This document shows, piece after piece, positions 1 to 6,837 of a stretch of 64,000 nucleotides of DNA. Position numbers and translations under genes: made by a program. Source of the stretch: Allorhizobium pseudoryzae. Lineage in GTDB: Bacteria > Pseudomonadota > Alphaproteobacteria > Rhizobiales > Rhizobiaceae. The stretch is from the NCBI RefSeq assembly GCF_011046245.1, contig NZ_CP049241.1:1-64000 (forward strand). Direction: 5' to 3'. Position 1 is the first letter of the stretch, and each line of letters starts with the position of its first letter. Below the pieces are notes generated by a model, which was given only the letters and a program-made list of their open reading frames with translations, did no database searches and was not told the DNA's origin.

Positions 1-321
1 GAAGGTCTCGACACGTTTGCTGCTCGTTGCCTTGCCACCCTTGCGCTCGCTCGTCACGTCCTCCTCGAAGCGGGTGGCCCAGATCAGCGTCCCGCCGACA
101 CGCGCCGTTCCATAGACGCGGGTCACCGCCGTGCCCTCGTCGGCACCCGGAATGCGCGCATTGGAAAGCCTCGGCCCGGTCACCGTCGATGTGCCGCCGA
201 TCAGCGCGCGATCGACCGCCGCACCGGCCAATCCGCCGACCGCCCGGCCCAAAATCGCGCCGAACGGACCAAAGACGGAGCCGAGCGCTGCGCCCGCCGC
301 CTGAAACAGAATGGTTGCCAT
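1..321 (-). CDS. GTA g15 / megatron (host-specificity) protein, N-terminal fragment
   Basis: Only the first 107 codons are in the window; the gene continues past position 1. The start ATG at 321 follows GGAG by 8 nt. The N-terminus is a Gly/Ala-rich hydrophobic stretch (ATILFQAAGAALGSVFGPF), then a VYGTARVGG segment, as in the baseplate megatron of alphaproteobacterial gene transfer agents (rcc01698 type). In RcGTA this very large protein forms the tail tip with the hub and peptidase. The next gene upstream in the operon (NlpC/P60) is separated from it by about 2.07 kb of inserted repeats and an IS630 element. Identity rests on the N-terminus and the gene order. Confidence 0.75.
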   Translation of the reverse strand, partial: MATILFQAAGAALGSVFGPFGAILGRAVGGLAGAAVDRALIGGTSTVTGPRLSNARIPGADEGTAVTRVYGTARVGGTLIWATRFEEDVTSERKGGKATSSKRVETF

Positions 322-477
322 GAGGGATCTCCGCGCTCACCTGGATACGCGTTTAAAGTGTGCTATCGTGTGGATGTAGAAGACAGAAGCAGCACGTGCC
401 GACCAGCCGGCACGCCGGTGAGGATGGGCCACACCGGCTCAGGCAAGGGCCTTGTCGTCGAACATGGAGGTGGTGCT

Positions 478-567
478 ATGCGGCTCAAGCCAATTGGCAT
501 TGCACTTATCGTAAGAAAAACCCGGACGGGCTGGATTATGACCGTCCGGGTCTACGTCATACGATAG
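478..567 (+). CDS. 29-aa basic micro-peptide, array copy 1
   Basis: ATG at 478 follows GGAGGT with 7 nt spacing, an excellent ribosome-binding site. The peptide begins MRLKPIGIALIV, continues RKTRTGWIMTVRV and ends YVIR. It has no acidic residues and seven or more basic ones, so it is a cationic, partly hydrophobic peptide. Compared with copies 2 and 3 the core is conserved with several synonymous changes (Ala, Ile, Arg codons), while the last five residues differ. The second half of the gene is overlapped by a predicted antisense RNA. Size, charge and layout fit a type I toxin, but no known toxin family is recognised. The frame is also open upstream, but that part varies mostly non-synonymously, so the ATG at 478 is preferred. 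Confidence 0.55.
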   Translation: MRLKPIGIALIVRKTRTGWIMTVRVYVIR

Positions 568-604
568 GAAAACGGTGGGCGGAGGCACAAACTCCGCTCA
601 CCAC
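516..604 (-). ncRNA. Predicted antisense RNA to micro-peptide copy 1
   Basis: Read on the minus strand: promoter at 639-611, start expected near 604. A first stem-loop pairs 602-592 with 584-574 (11 bp, one wobble). A terminator stem CCCGGACGG/CCGTCCGGG (550-542 with 529-521) is followed by five U at 520-516. The transcript of about 90 nt would be fully complementary to the 3' half and stop-codon region of the peptide mRNA, so it could block translation or recruit RNase III. This is inferred from sequence; no family is recognised. Confidence 0.55.
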
Positions 605-610
605 TTCATG

Positions 611-639
611 AAGATACAACCACTCAGGCCCGCATTCAA
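611..639 (-). promoter_or_regulatory. Sigma70-type promoter of antisense RNA, copy 1
   Basis: On the minus strand TTGAAT (639-634), a 17-bp spacer and TATCTT (616-611). Spacing is optimal, and the same boxes recur at the same place in copies 2 and 3. Confidence 0.55.
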
Positions 640-720
640 GATGCGATACCCCTGCCTGCCTCAGGCATCGAACACGTCTCCCAAAACAACTTATTCGCGA
701 AACCCGCTATCCGTGTGCTA

Positions 721-1765
721 AAGCGTGTCGCATTTATTCTGCCTCATATCCTGCTGCGCGGAAAAAGTTTCTGCATTCGGTGACGGAGAAGAGGCTGATG
801 ATGTCGCCGAGGGCTTGTGCAAGCGCATCGAAGCTTCTGGCGGCTCGCTTTCGTAAGAGCGCCTTGAGCTTTGAGAACGCCATTTCGATGGGTTTCAGGT
901 CCGGTGAATAGGGCGGCAGGAAGAGAAGCCAGGCGCCCTTCGCCTTGACCAGTTGCTCGGCTTTCTCGCTTTTGTGGAAGCCGACATTGTCGAGGATGAC
1001 AACATCGCCGGGCGACAGTGTCGGCGCAAGCTGTGTTTCGATCCATGTTTCGAAGATGCGGCCGTTCATGGGCCCCTCGACGATCCACGGCGCGGTCAGG
1101 CCATGGCAGCGCAGTCCGGCGATGAATGTCTGCGTCTTCCAGTGGCCGAAGGGAGCGTAAGCCGCAAAGCGGCTGCCTTTGGCAGACCATCCGGTGCGCT
1201 TTGTCAGACGGGTATTCGTGGACGTCTCATCGATAAAGATGAGACGGGACAACGCCTTGTTGAAGAACCGCTTTCGGCGGTTGATCCAAAGGTCACGCGC
1301 CTTGGCGATCTCCGGTCTGCGCTGCTCGCTTGCCTTGAGGCTTTTTTTTATTGCTGAGCCCAAGCTGGTGTAGAAACCGCCCGACGGTGGCGCGGTGGAC
1401 GTCGATGCCGCGCTCGGCCAGTTCGAGACACAACTCGTCCAGGGTCACTTCGCCATGCAGAGCAACGCGCTCGCTGATCCACTCCGCATGAGGCGAAAGT
1501 TTACTGCCAGGCGGATGGCCCTGTCTGGCGGGGCGAAGAGAACCAGAGGAACGATGCAGGATCATCATGTTGTTGACGAACCGGGGCGAAACCCGGAAAT
1601 GCCGGGCGGCTTCCCGATTGCTATTGCCTTCGTTCACAAACGCAACGACACGCTCACGCAACTCTATCGGATGCGGCTTGCCCATGGCGCTTCTCCTTCC
1701 ATGGGCAAATGAATCATAAATCCAAACAAACCGGAATACCGAATCTGGTTTGGCGCGACACGCTT
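721..1765 (-). mobile_element. IS630-family insertion sequence (1045 bp)
   Basis: Inverted ends AAGCGTGTCG (721-730) and CGACACGCTT (1756-1765) bound the element, and a TA dinucleotide flanks it on each side (719-720, 1766-1767), the expected target duplication for IS630. Removing the element restores a sequence equal to the junction between array copies 2 and 3, so the boundaries are secure. It carries one transposase split over two frames. Confidence 0.93.
734..1685 (-). CDS. IS630-family transposase, two frames joined by frameshift
   Basis: The first frame (1685-1293) encodes a helix-turn-helix domain (EAARHFRVSPRFVNNM). The second (1363-734) encodes the DDE catalytic domain, with acidic residues visible in FIDETSTNT, VILDNVGFH and PPYSPDLKPIEMAFS. 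The frames overlap at a run of eight A on the coding strand (1349-1342), where ribosomal or transcriptional slippage is expected to fuse them, as is common in IS630 elements. The start ATG at 1685 follows GGAGAAGCGCC. The element appears potentially active, since both halves are complete. Confidence 0.9.
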
Positions 1766-1879
1766 TATCGTGTGGATGTCGATGTCAAAAGCAGCACGCG
1801 CCGACCAGCCGGCGCGCCGGTGAGGATGGGCCACACCGGCTCAGGCAAGGGCCTTGTCGTCGAACGTGGAGGTAGTGCT

Positions 1880-1969
1880 ATGCGGCTCAAGCCAATTGGC
1901 ATTGCGCTTATTCTGCGGAAAACCCGGACGGGCTGGATTATCACCGTCCGGGTCCAGTTCGCAAGATAA
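1880..1969 (+). CDS. 29-aa basic micro-peptide, array copy 2
   Basis: ATG at 1880 sits behind GGAGGT with 7 nt spacing. The peptide (MRLKPIGIALIL, RKTRTGWIITVRV, QFAR) differs from copy 3 by a single Thr/Ser change, while three other codon differences between them are synonymous (ATT/ATC, GTC/GTA, GCA/GCT). That pattern suggests selection on the peptide. It has the same antisense layout as copy 1. Function unknown; a type I toxin is the leading guess. Confidence 0.55.
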   Translation: MRLKPIGIALILRKTRTGWIITVRVQFAR

Positions 1970-2006
1970 GCAAACGGTGGGCGGAGGTAGCAACTCCGCT
2001 CACCAC
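1919..2006 (-). ncRNA. Predicted antisense RNA to micro-peptide copy 2
   Basis: Same plan as copy 1: start expected near 2006, an upstream stem-loop, then terminator stem 1952-1944/1931-1923 followed by four U (1922-1919). The loop and tail differ slightly from copy 1 but the stem arms are identical. It overlaps the 3' half of the peptide gene. Confidence 0.55.
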
Positions 2007-2012
2007 TTCATG

Positions 2013-2041
2013 ATGATACAACCACTCAGGCCCGCATTCAA
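2013..2041 (-). promoter_or_regulatory. Sigma70-type promoter of antisense RNA, copy 2
   Basis: On the minus strand TTGAAT (2041-2036), a 17-bp spacer and TATCAT (2018-2013). It is at the same position relative to the peptide gene as in copy 1. Confidence 0.55.
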
Positions 2042-2234
2042 GGTGCGATACCCCTGCCTGCCTCAGGCATCGAACACGTCTCCAAAAACAACTTAATCGC
2101 GAAACCCGCTATCCGTGTGCTATCGTGCGGACGTCGATGCCAGAAGCAGCACGCGCCGACCAGCCGGCGCGCCGGTGAGGATGGGCCACGCCGGCTCAGG
2201 CAAGAGCCTTGTCGTCGAACATGGAGGTGGTGCT

Positions 2235-2324
2235 ATGCGGCTCAAGCCAATTGGCATTGCGCTTATCCTGCGGAAAACCCGGACGGGCTGGATTATCTCC
2301 GTCCGGGTACAGTTCGCTAGATAA
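2235..2324 (+). CDS. 29-aa basic micro-peptide, array copy 3
   Basis: ATG at 2235 is preceded by GGAGGT with 7 nt spacing. The peptide is MRLKPIGIALIL, RKTRTGWIISVRV, QFAR. It ends 67 bp before the stop codon of the convergent GTA peptidase gene. See copies 1 and 2 for the comparison. Confidence 0.55.
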   Translation: MRLKPIGIALILRKTRTGWIISVRVQFAR

Positions 2325-2360
2325 GTCCACGGTGGGCGGAGCACGAACTCCGCTCACCAC
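2274..2360 (-). ncRNA. Predicted antisense RNA to micro-peptide copy 3
   Basis: Start expected near 2360. The terminator stem 2307-2299/2286-2278 is followed by four U (2277-2274). Same architecture as in the other copies. Confidence 0.5.
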
Positions 2361-2366
2361 TTCATG

Positions 2367-2395
2367 ACGATACACCGTCAGCGTGCCTTTTTCAA
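2367..2395 (-). promoter_or_regulatory. Sigma70-type promoter of antisense RNA, copy 3 (hybrid)
   Basis: TTGAAA (2395-2390), a 17-bp spacer and TATCGT (2372-2367) on the minus strand. Copy 3 is truncated between the boxes, so the -35 box comes from flanking DNA and overlaps the TGA stop of the GTA peptidase gene. A usable promoter is still present. Confidence 0.45.
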
Positions 2396-2847
2396 CGCGT
2401 CAGGCGAGCCGGAAAGCGGTGGACTGCGGCAATCCTGCGCCGCCAGGAGGGCACCAGCGCGGAGCGGATGACAGAAGCCTGTTCATAAGCATGGATGAAG
2501 CAGGCGCCTCCTGCCAGAATGCCGGCATGTTTGGCGGCACAATCGCTGCGCCAGCGGAAGAGCAAAAGGTCACCCGGCTGCATCGCCTCCAGCACCAGGG
2601 GCGGACCCAAGAGACGAGCGGCGGCCTGCAGCAGCCGTTCCTCGCCGGATCGCTCCGCCCAGTCCGGCGCGTAAGGCGGCACGGCCTCCGGTTCGACGCC
2701 ATAAAGTTCACGCCAGATCCCGCGCACGAGGCCGATGCAATCACAGCCGACACCCTTCGTCGCCCCCTGGTGGCGATAGGGCGTGCCGATCCAGCTTTCC
2801 GCCAGCGCCGTGACCCTCGCCCCATCGATCGTCGTCTCGCGTGTCAT
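2392..2847 (-). CDS. GTA g14: NlpC/P60 cell-wall peptidase
   Basis: A 151-residue protein of the phage/GTA NlpC/P60 peptidase family. The catalytic Cys lies in GVGCDCIGLVRG (about residue 35) and the His in AAKHAGI (about 108). In RcGTA the equivalent (rcc01697) is part of the tail tip and is thought to cut peptidoglycan during DNA entry. The start overlaps the end of the hub gene by 4 nt, indicating translational coupling. Length is normal and both catalytic residues are present. Confidence 0.88.
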   Translation of the reverse strand: MTRETTIDGARVTALAESWIGTPYRHQGATKGVGCDCIGLVRGIWRELYGVEPEAVPPYAPDWAERSGEERLLQAAARLLGPPLVLEAMQPGDLLLFRWRSDCAAKHAGILAGGACFIHAYEQASVIRSALVPSWRRRIAAVHRFPARLTR

Positions 2848-3716
2848 TCGAAGATCGGCCCGCCGTCATGCAGCCGCTCGCCATCCGCATAGGAATAGCT
2901 GAAATCCGTCCCCGGCACGTGCGGGAAACCGCGAAAATTCAGCCCGTTGCCGAAGCGCGCCTTGCAGGTGGCAAAGCGCTTGTCGCAGCCGGCGGTGACC
3001 ACGGCCGTCTCGCCCAAAGCCGGCAACGCCTCCAGCGGCAGCCAGAGCGTCAGCCGCGCCGTGCCGTCATTCAGCCTCTGATGGCGGTCGATGGCATGTC
3101 TGTGGCCAGACAGTTCCAGCGTGCCGCCATCGAAAAAACCCGCGGCAAAACCGGCAAGTCCTGCAAACCTCACGTGGCTGCGATCTTCCACGGCGGCCAC
3201 CGTGCCTGCTGCGCGCCAACCGGAAAGATCGACGCGGCAGCGGCTGTCTCCCAGATCCGCATCACAGCGGCGGTTGTAAAGCCGGCCCTGCGGCTGGTCG
3301 AGCCGATGGGCAATGCTGCGCAGCTCGGCGGAAAACCGGTCGCCCGCGCGCGTCACCTCGCCGATCTCCCGCACGGCCAGCAGCACCGCCTGCAAAGGAT
3401 CCGTCCAATTGACGAGATAGAGGTTGACGCGCGCGCCGTCATAGCGGCCGGCGGACAGATCCTCCGCCGTAATCGCCGCGCTGGAAAAGCCGCCCGCCAC
3501 CTCGCCGCTCGCGGCGGCAAAGCCCTCACCCGCCTCGGTCTCGCCCGCGGCAAATCCGCTTGCGGCGCGGCAGAGCGTGCCGTCCACCCAAAGATCCACG
3601 TCGTGATCGGTAGAGCCCAACACCGCGCCATCACGCCGAACAACGCGCCAGGCATGGCAGGTGGTCGTCGCATCGCCCGCAAGATGGGTGGCAAGCGCTG
3701 TCGGAAGCGACCTCAT
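2844..3716 (-). CDS. GTA g13: DUF2163 tail hub protein
   Basis: A 290-residue protein of the DUF2163/BR0599 family. Cysteines typical of the family are visible in NRRCDADLGDSRCRV and, near the C-terminus, GCDKRFATCKARFGN followed by NFRGFPHVPG. In the RcGTA structure the homologous hub carries an iron-sulfur cluster bound by conserved cysteines; that this one does too is inference from the family. It overlaps g12 by 4 nt and g14 by 4 nt. Confidence 0.88.
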   Translation of the reverse strand: MRSLPTALATHLAGDATTTCHAWRVVRRDGAVLGSTDHDVDLWVDGTLCRAASGFAAGETEAGEGFAAASGEVAGGFSSAAITAEDLSAGRYDGARVNLYLVNWTDPLQAVLLAVREIGEVTRAGDRFSAELRSIAHRLDQPQGRLYNRRCDADLGDSRCRVDLSGWRAAGTVAAVEDRSHVRFAGLAGFAAGFFDGGTLELSGHRHAIDRHQRLNDGTARLTLWLPLEALPALGETAVVTAGCDKRFATCKARFGNGLNFRGFPHVPGTDFSYSYADGERLHDGGPIFE

Positions 3717-4348
3717 GGCAGGATCTCCGTCAATGGAATGGCCGGAATGCGCCCTGCCTGAAAAGCCGAGAGATTGACCTCGATCCGGTCCGTATCGAAA
3801 CGCACCGGCACGTCGAATTCATAACCGGCGCGGATCTCCGCTCCCGGCCCCGGCACATGGCCGGCCCCGAACGTCACGACACCCGTCGCCGTATTGACAC
3901 TGTAGCGATCACTCGGCACCGCGGCCCCGTTCAGCGCCAGCACCACCGTACCGGACACGGGCTTGGCGATGGTCCGCACCACACCACCGCCGCCATCGGC
4001 ATAGGTTTTTACCAGCTGAAAGCTCTGGGTCGCTCCGTCACCCGTGCCGATCAGCTGATCGGTCGGCCGCACGCTCTGCAGCGGTCCGGCAGAGGCAAAA
4101 TCGATCGGGTCGCGAAAGCGGAACCCGTAAAGCTGGCCGCGACGCGCCTCGAAAAAGGCCAGCACCTCGTAGAGATCGGCCACCGACTTCATGCCGGAGC
4201 CGGCATCAAAGCTCCGTCGCGCCTGCCGCCAGCGGGCATTGCGGTTCTCGCGGCCGTTCGACAGGCTGACGATATCGGTGCGCCGCACCGGCCCGCCGGT
4301 CACCCCCAGCGCCAGGCGCAGCGGAAAACGCACCTCGTGAAAGCTCAT
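3713..4348 (-). CDS. GTA g12: DUF2460 distal tail protein
   Basis: A 211-residue protein of the DUF2460 family, equivalent to RcGTA rcc01695, which forms the ring joining the tail tube to the hub. Family features include the N-terminal FHEVRFPLRLALGVTGGP and the segment GQLYGFRFRDPIDF. It lies 12 bp after the tape-measure gene and overlaps g13. Confidence 0.88.
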   Translation of the reverse strand: MSFHEVRFPLRLALGVTGGPVRRTDIVSLSNGRENRNARWRQARRSFDAGSGMKSVADLYEVLAFFEARRGQLYGFRFRDPIDFASAGPLQSVRPTDQLIGTGDGATQSFQLVKTYADGGGGVVRTIAKPVSGTVVLALNGAAVPSDRYSVNTATGVVTFGAGHVPGPGAEIRAGYEFDVPVRFDTDRIEVNLSAFQAGRIPAIPLTEILP

Positions 4349-4360
4349 GGGTGTTGCTCC

Positions 4361-4921
4361 TCAAAGCCCGCGCCGGCCGCGCGAGACGCTGCGCGCCAGC
4401 ATGGCGGAAATCTGCCCCTCGCTCTTGCGGAAGCTTGCGGCATCGGCCGCCGTCACGTTGAAGATGATGGGCGCAGTCGTCCCCTCGCCACCACCGGTCA
4501 TCGCCACCCCCAGCGTTCCATCCGCGCCGCGCGCCAGGGGCAGGATCGCCTCCGCCCCCGCCTCGCCCATCAGGCCAAGACGATTGCCCTCCATCGGAAA
4601 CAGGCTCGGGCTGCGGACCACCCCGCCATCGGCAAAGGCGGTGACGGAACCCAGCGAACCGACAAGCGAACTCGCCGCCGAGGACACCGCGCCTTCGAGC
4701 GGCTTCAGCGCCGCCGAGAGCGCAATGTCGGTCAGCCGGTTGCCCAGCCCCTGCAGCACGTCCTCAAGGCTCTTGCCGCTCAGCGTGGCGGATTTCAGCG
4801 CCCCGCTCAGCGCCGTGCCAAACCGGCCGGAGCGCGTTTCGAGGTCGCTCAGGCTGCGGGCCAACGCCTCGCTGTCCGCCAGCGTCTCGGCAAAGGGCAC
4901 GGACAGATTGTCTTGCGCCAT
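4361..4921 (-). CDS. GTA g11: short tail tape-measure protein
   Basis: A 186-residue protein matching the short tape measure of alphaproteobacterial GTAs, consistent with a short tail. An amphipathic, Ala/Ser/Leu-rich helical N-terminal half is followed by the characteristic FADGGVVRSPSLFP and GLMGEAGAEAILPL motifs seen in phage tape-measure C-termini. The ATG at 4921 has GGAG 6 nt upstream and is preferred over a TTG four codons earlier. Confidence 0.85.
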   Translation of the reverse strand: MAQDNLSVPFAETLADSEALARSLSDLETRSGRFGTALSGALKSATLSGKSLEDVLQGLGNRLTDIALSAALKPLEGAVSSAASSLVGSLGSVTAFADGGVVRSPSLFPMEGNRLGLMGEAGAEAILPLARGADGTLGVAMTGGGEGTTAPIIFNVTAADAASFRKSEGQISAMLARSVSRGRRGL

Positions 4922-4970
4922 CGTAATCTCCAATGTGCAGATCGATATCGAACGCGTCGGCGGGCGCGCA

Positions 4971-5204
4971 TCACTCGGGCCCGCGAACCGGGCCGTCCGG
5001 AAAGGCCGCCATCAGCGCCATGAGATCACCGCGCTGCAGGCCCGCGCGCTGCGGTCGGCAGGCCCCGGCCATGGCCAGAATTTCACCGGGCGTCAGCGCC
5101 CAGAAGGTCTGCGTTGGAAGCCGCAGCAGGCAAAGCCCCAGATGCTGGATCGCCGGCCAGAAGCGATCCTCGCCTGGCGTCGCCGCACCCGCTGCGGCAC
5201 TCAA
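4971..5204 (-). CDS. GTA tail assembly chaperone, rcc01693 family
   Basis: A 77-residue protein with the family hallmark FWALTPGEILAM and an LxLRLPTQTFW segment. It is one of two small chaperone-like proteins between the major tail protein and the tape measure in GTAs. The likely start is TTG at 5204, overlapping the TGA of g10 (TTGA), which suggests coupling. Length is normal for the family. Confidence 0.8.
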   Translation of the reverse strand: MSAAAGAATPGEDRFWPAIQHLGLCLLRLPTQTFWALTPGEILAMAGACRPQRAGLQRGDLMALMAAFPDGPVRGPE

Positions 5205-5563
5205 GGGCGGCGGGAAACATCCGTCGTGCCGAAAGCCGCCTCCAGAAGATCACCGACGATCGCAACACAGGCCGCCACCCCGCCCTCCACATGCATGGCG
5301 GCCACCTCGTCGTCAGAGATCCGGTTTCCGCCACCGCGCAGGCCGGCGGCCATCACCCGCGTCAGATCCGTGGCCGTCACCCGACCGGCGGAAAACCGGG
5401 CCGCCAGCGCGCTAAGGTCCGGCACGCCGAACGCCGTTTCCAGCTCGGCCAGCGCCCCCAGCGTCAGGCAGAGAATGCGCCGCTCGCCGTCGATCGCCGC
5501 CTCCACCTCGCCGCGCCGCCGGTTGGCGCGGCCAAACTCGTTCGGCTCGCCCCGCCCCGTCAT
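5201..5563 (-). CDS. GTA g10: tail tube chaperone (GTA gp10 family)
   Basis: A 120-residue gene-transfer-agent family protein. Visible features are the start RGEVEAAIDGERRILCLTLGALAELETAFG and a C-terminal region rich in small residues. It overlaps the major tail protein gene by 1 nt (TGATG) and the next chaperone by 4 nt. Confidence 0.82.
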   Translation of the reverse strand: MTGRGEPNEFGRANRRRGEVEAAIDGERRILCLTLGALAELETAFGVPDLSALAARFSAGRVTATDLTRVMAAGLRGGGNRISDDEVAAMHVEGGVAACVAIVGDLLEAAFGTTDVSRRP

Positions 5564-5970
5564 CAGAGCGCCCCGAAGGTCAGGAGACCGGCGGATTCAA
5601 GCGCGATTTCGAAGCGCACCTCGCCATTGTATTCGCCAGAATAGTCGAGCGCCGTGATCTGGAAGGCGCCGCTCACCGTGCCGAAGGCCGGGATCAGCAC
5701 CTGCCAGGAGAGGATCGTCCCGGCGAAGAAGGCGGAGCGCACCAGCTGGTCGGAGGCCTGGTCCTTGAAGAGGCCCGCCCCGGAGATCGAAGCCCGCTGC
5801 ACGCCCGCCCCGCCCAGAAGCTCGCGCCAGCGCCCGGCGCTTTCGGCATCCGTCACATCCACCGCCTCGGCATTGAAGGCCAGCCGCTTGGAGCGCAGCC
5901 CCGCCACGGTCGTCCAGCTGCCGCCACTCTCCACCTTCAGCAAAAGATCTTTGCCCGCCTGCGCCACCAT
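5563..5970 (-). CDS. GTA g9: major tail (tube) protein, TP901-1 family
   Basis: A 135-residue protein of the TP901-1-like major tail family, forming the tail tube. Motifs typical of the family include GKDLLLKV near the N-terminus, the FNAEAVDVTDAESAGRWRELL segment and a C-terminal YSGEYNGEVRFEIALESAG. Start ATG at 5970 follows GGAG. In a standard GTA operon the preceding gene would be g8; here a 2.1-kb opposite-strand module (vapBC plus a transporter) separates them, so g9 and everything after it may need its own promoter or long read-through. Confidence 0.88.
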   Translation of the reverse strand: MVAQAGKDLLLKVESGGSWTTVAGLRSKRLAFNAEAVDVTDAESAGRWRELLGGAGVQRASISGAGLFKDQASDQLVRSAFFAGTILSWQVLIPAFGTVSGAFQITALDYSGEYNGEVRFEIALESAGLLTFGAL

Positions 5971-6093
5971 CGTCGTGTCTCCTTTGTCTTGTCCAAGTCA
6001 ACAAGGGCTTGCAGCACGGCTGCATCCCATCCAATATCCGTCGGCAACGATCAGATCTCGCCAGCAGAGCCATCGGCCAAGAGGGAGTGTTCC

Positions 6094-6357
6094 GTGGCAT
6101 TGAGCATCAGGGATTCCGAAACGGAGCGTCTGGCCCGTGCCCTTGCTGCGGCAACGGGAGAAAGCGTCGCCATTGCCACCCGCAAAGCTCTCGAGGAACG
6201 TCTCAGCCGCCTCCCCGAAACGCCACCGGCGCCAGCGGAGCGTTTGGCGGAGCGACTGGCGGCAAGTCGTCGCCGGTTTGCGGCCTTGCCTGTGCTCGAT
6301 CCCCGTACGCCGGACGAAATTCTCGGATATGACGAGCAGTCCGGAACACCATCCTGA
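6094..6357 (+). CDS. vapB: VapB-type antitoxin (PSK transcription-factor-like)
   Basis: An 87-residue protein starting at GTG 6094, 8 nt after GGGAG. The N-terminal ALSIRDSETERLARALAAATGE is the signature of Rv0623/PSK-type VapB antitoxins that bind DNA as dimers; the charged C-terminal half should wrap the toxin. The stop overlaps the toxin start by 1 nt (TGATG). It is divergent from the GTA major tail gene, so its promoter lies in 5971-6093. Confidence 0.85.
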   Translation: MALSIRDSETERLARALAAATGESVAIATRKALEERLSRLPETPPAPAERLAERLAASRRRFAALPVLDPRTPDEILGYDEQSGTPS

Positions 6358-6743
6358 TGGTGATCGACAGCTCTGCCATCACCGCCATTCTTGCCAATGA
6401 AGCAGATGCGGAGTCGCTGGAGCGGCGCCTTCTCGCAGATCCGGTTCGTCTGATCTCGGCAGCCAATTTCCTGGAGCTGGCCATCGTGATCGAAGCAAAG
6501 TTCGGAGACGCTGGCGCGAAGGAGTTGAACACCTGGTTCGAACTGGCTGCCGTCAATATCGTGCCCGTGGATGCAGCACTGGCAGATGTGGCGCGGCAGG
6601 CATGGCGCAGGTTTGGCAAGGGGCGCCATGCGGCGGCGCTCAACTTCGGAGACTGCTTTTCCTATGCTATGGCCAAGGCCCACAACCAGCCCCTGCTGTT
6701 CAAGGGAAACGATTTCAGCCAGACCGATATTCCCGCGGCATGA
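6357..6743 (+). CDS. vapC: VapC-type PIN-domain ribonuclease toxin
   Basis: A 128-residue PIN domain with the acidic active-site residues in place: D4 (MVIDSS), E40 (NFLELA), D99 (FGDCFSY) and D119 (KGNDF). VapC toxins cleave tRNA or rRNA and are neutralised by VapB. It forms a bicistron with the antitoxin. The pair sits inside the GTA operon on the opposite strand. Confidence 0.87.
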   Translation: MVIDSSAITAILANEADAESLERRLLADPVRLISAANFLELAIVIEAKFGDAGAKELNTWFELAAVNIVPVDAALADVARQAWRRFGKGRHAAALNFGDCFSYAMAKAHNQPLLFKGNDFSQTDIPAA

Positions 6744-6837
6744 ACTGACGGCAAAGCTTTCTCTCCGGTCTTGGCCACTGAGGTCGTTTTCGTCTTGCCG
6801 GCTCGGTATGGCTTGTCCATAAACACACCCAGCATCA

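Larger units (their letters stand above)
357..2395. repeat. Triplicated ~355-bp micro-gene array, split by IS630
   Basis: Three direct copies start at about 364, 1766 and 2121. Copy 2 is 355 bp long. Copy 1 has the same length up to the IS630 insertion at 720, and copy 3 is truncated at about 2375 where the GTA peptidase gene ends. Each copy holds a C/G-rich leader, a GGAGGT-type ribosome-binding site, a 29-codon frame, two strong stem-loops and, on the minus strand, a promoter. The copies are highly similar. The array lies between GTA g14 and g15, where no gene is normally expected. Confidence 0.9.

Noticed and set aside
364..477. Sense-strand promoter for the micro-peptide genes
   Set aside because: Looked for in all three copies; no pair of boxes with proper spacing was consistent, so none is annotated.
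358..567. Longer 69-codon version of the micro-peptide starting upstream of ATG 478 (and equals in copies 2 and 3)
   Set aside because: The extra part varies mostly non-synonymously between copies and has no ribosome-binding site, whereas the ATG at 478 does.
357..2395. CRISPR array
   Set aside because: Units are ~355 bp, coding, and lack short repeats with unique spacers; no cas1 nearby.
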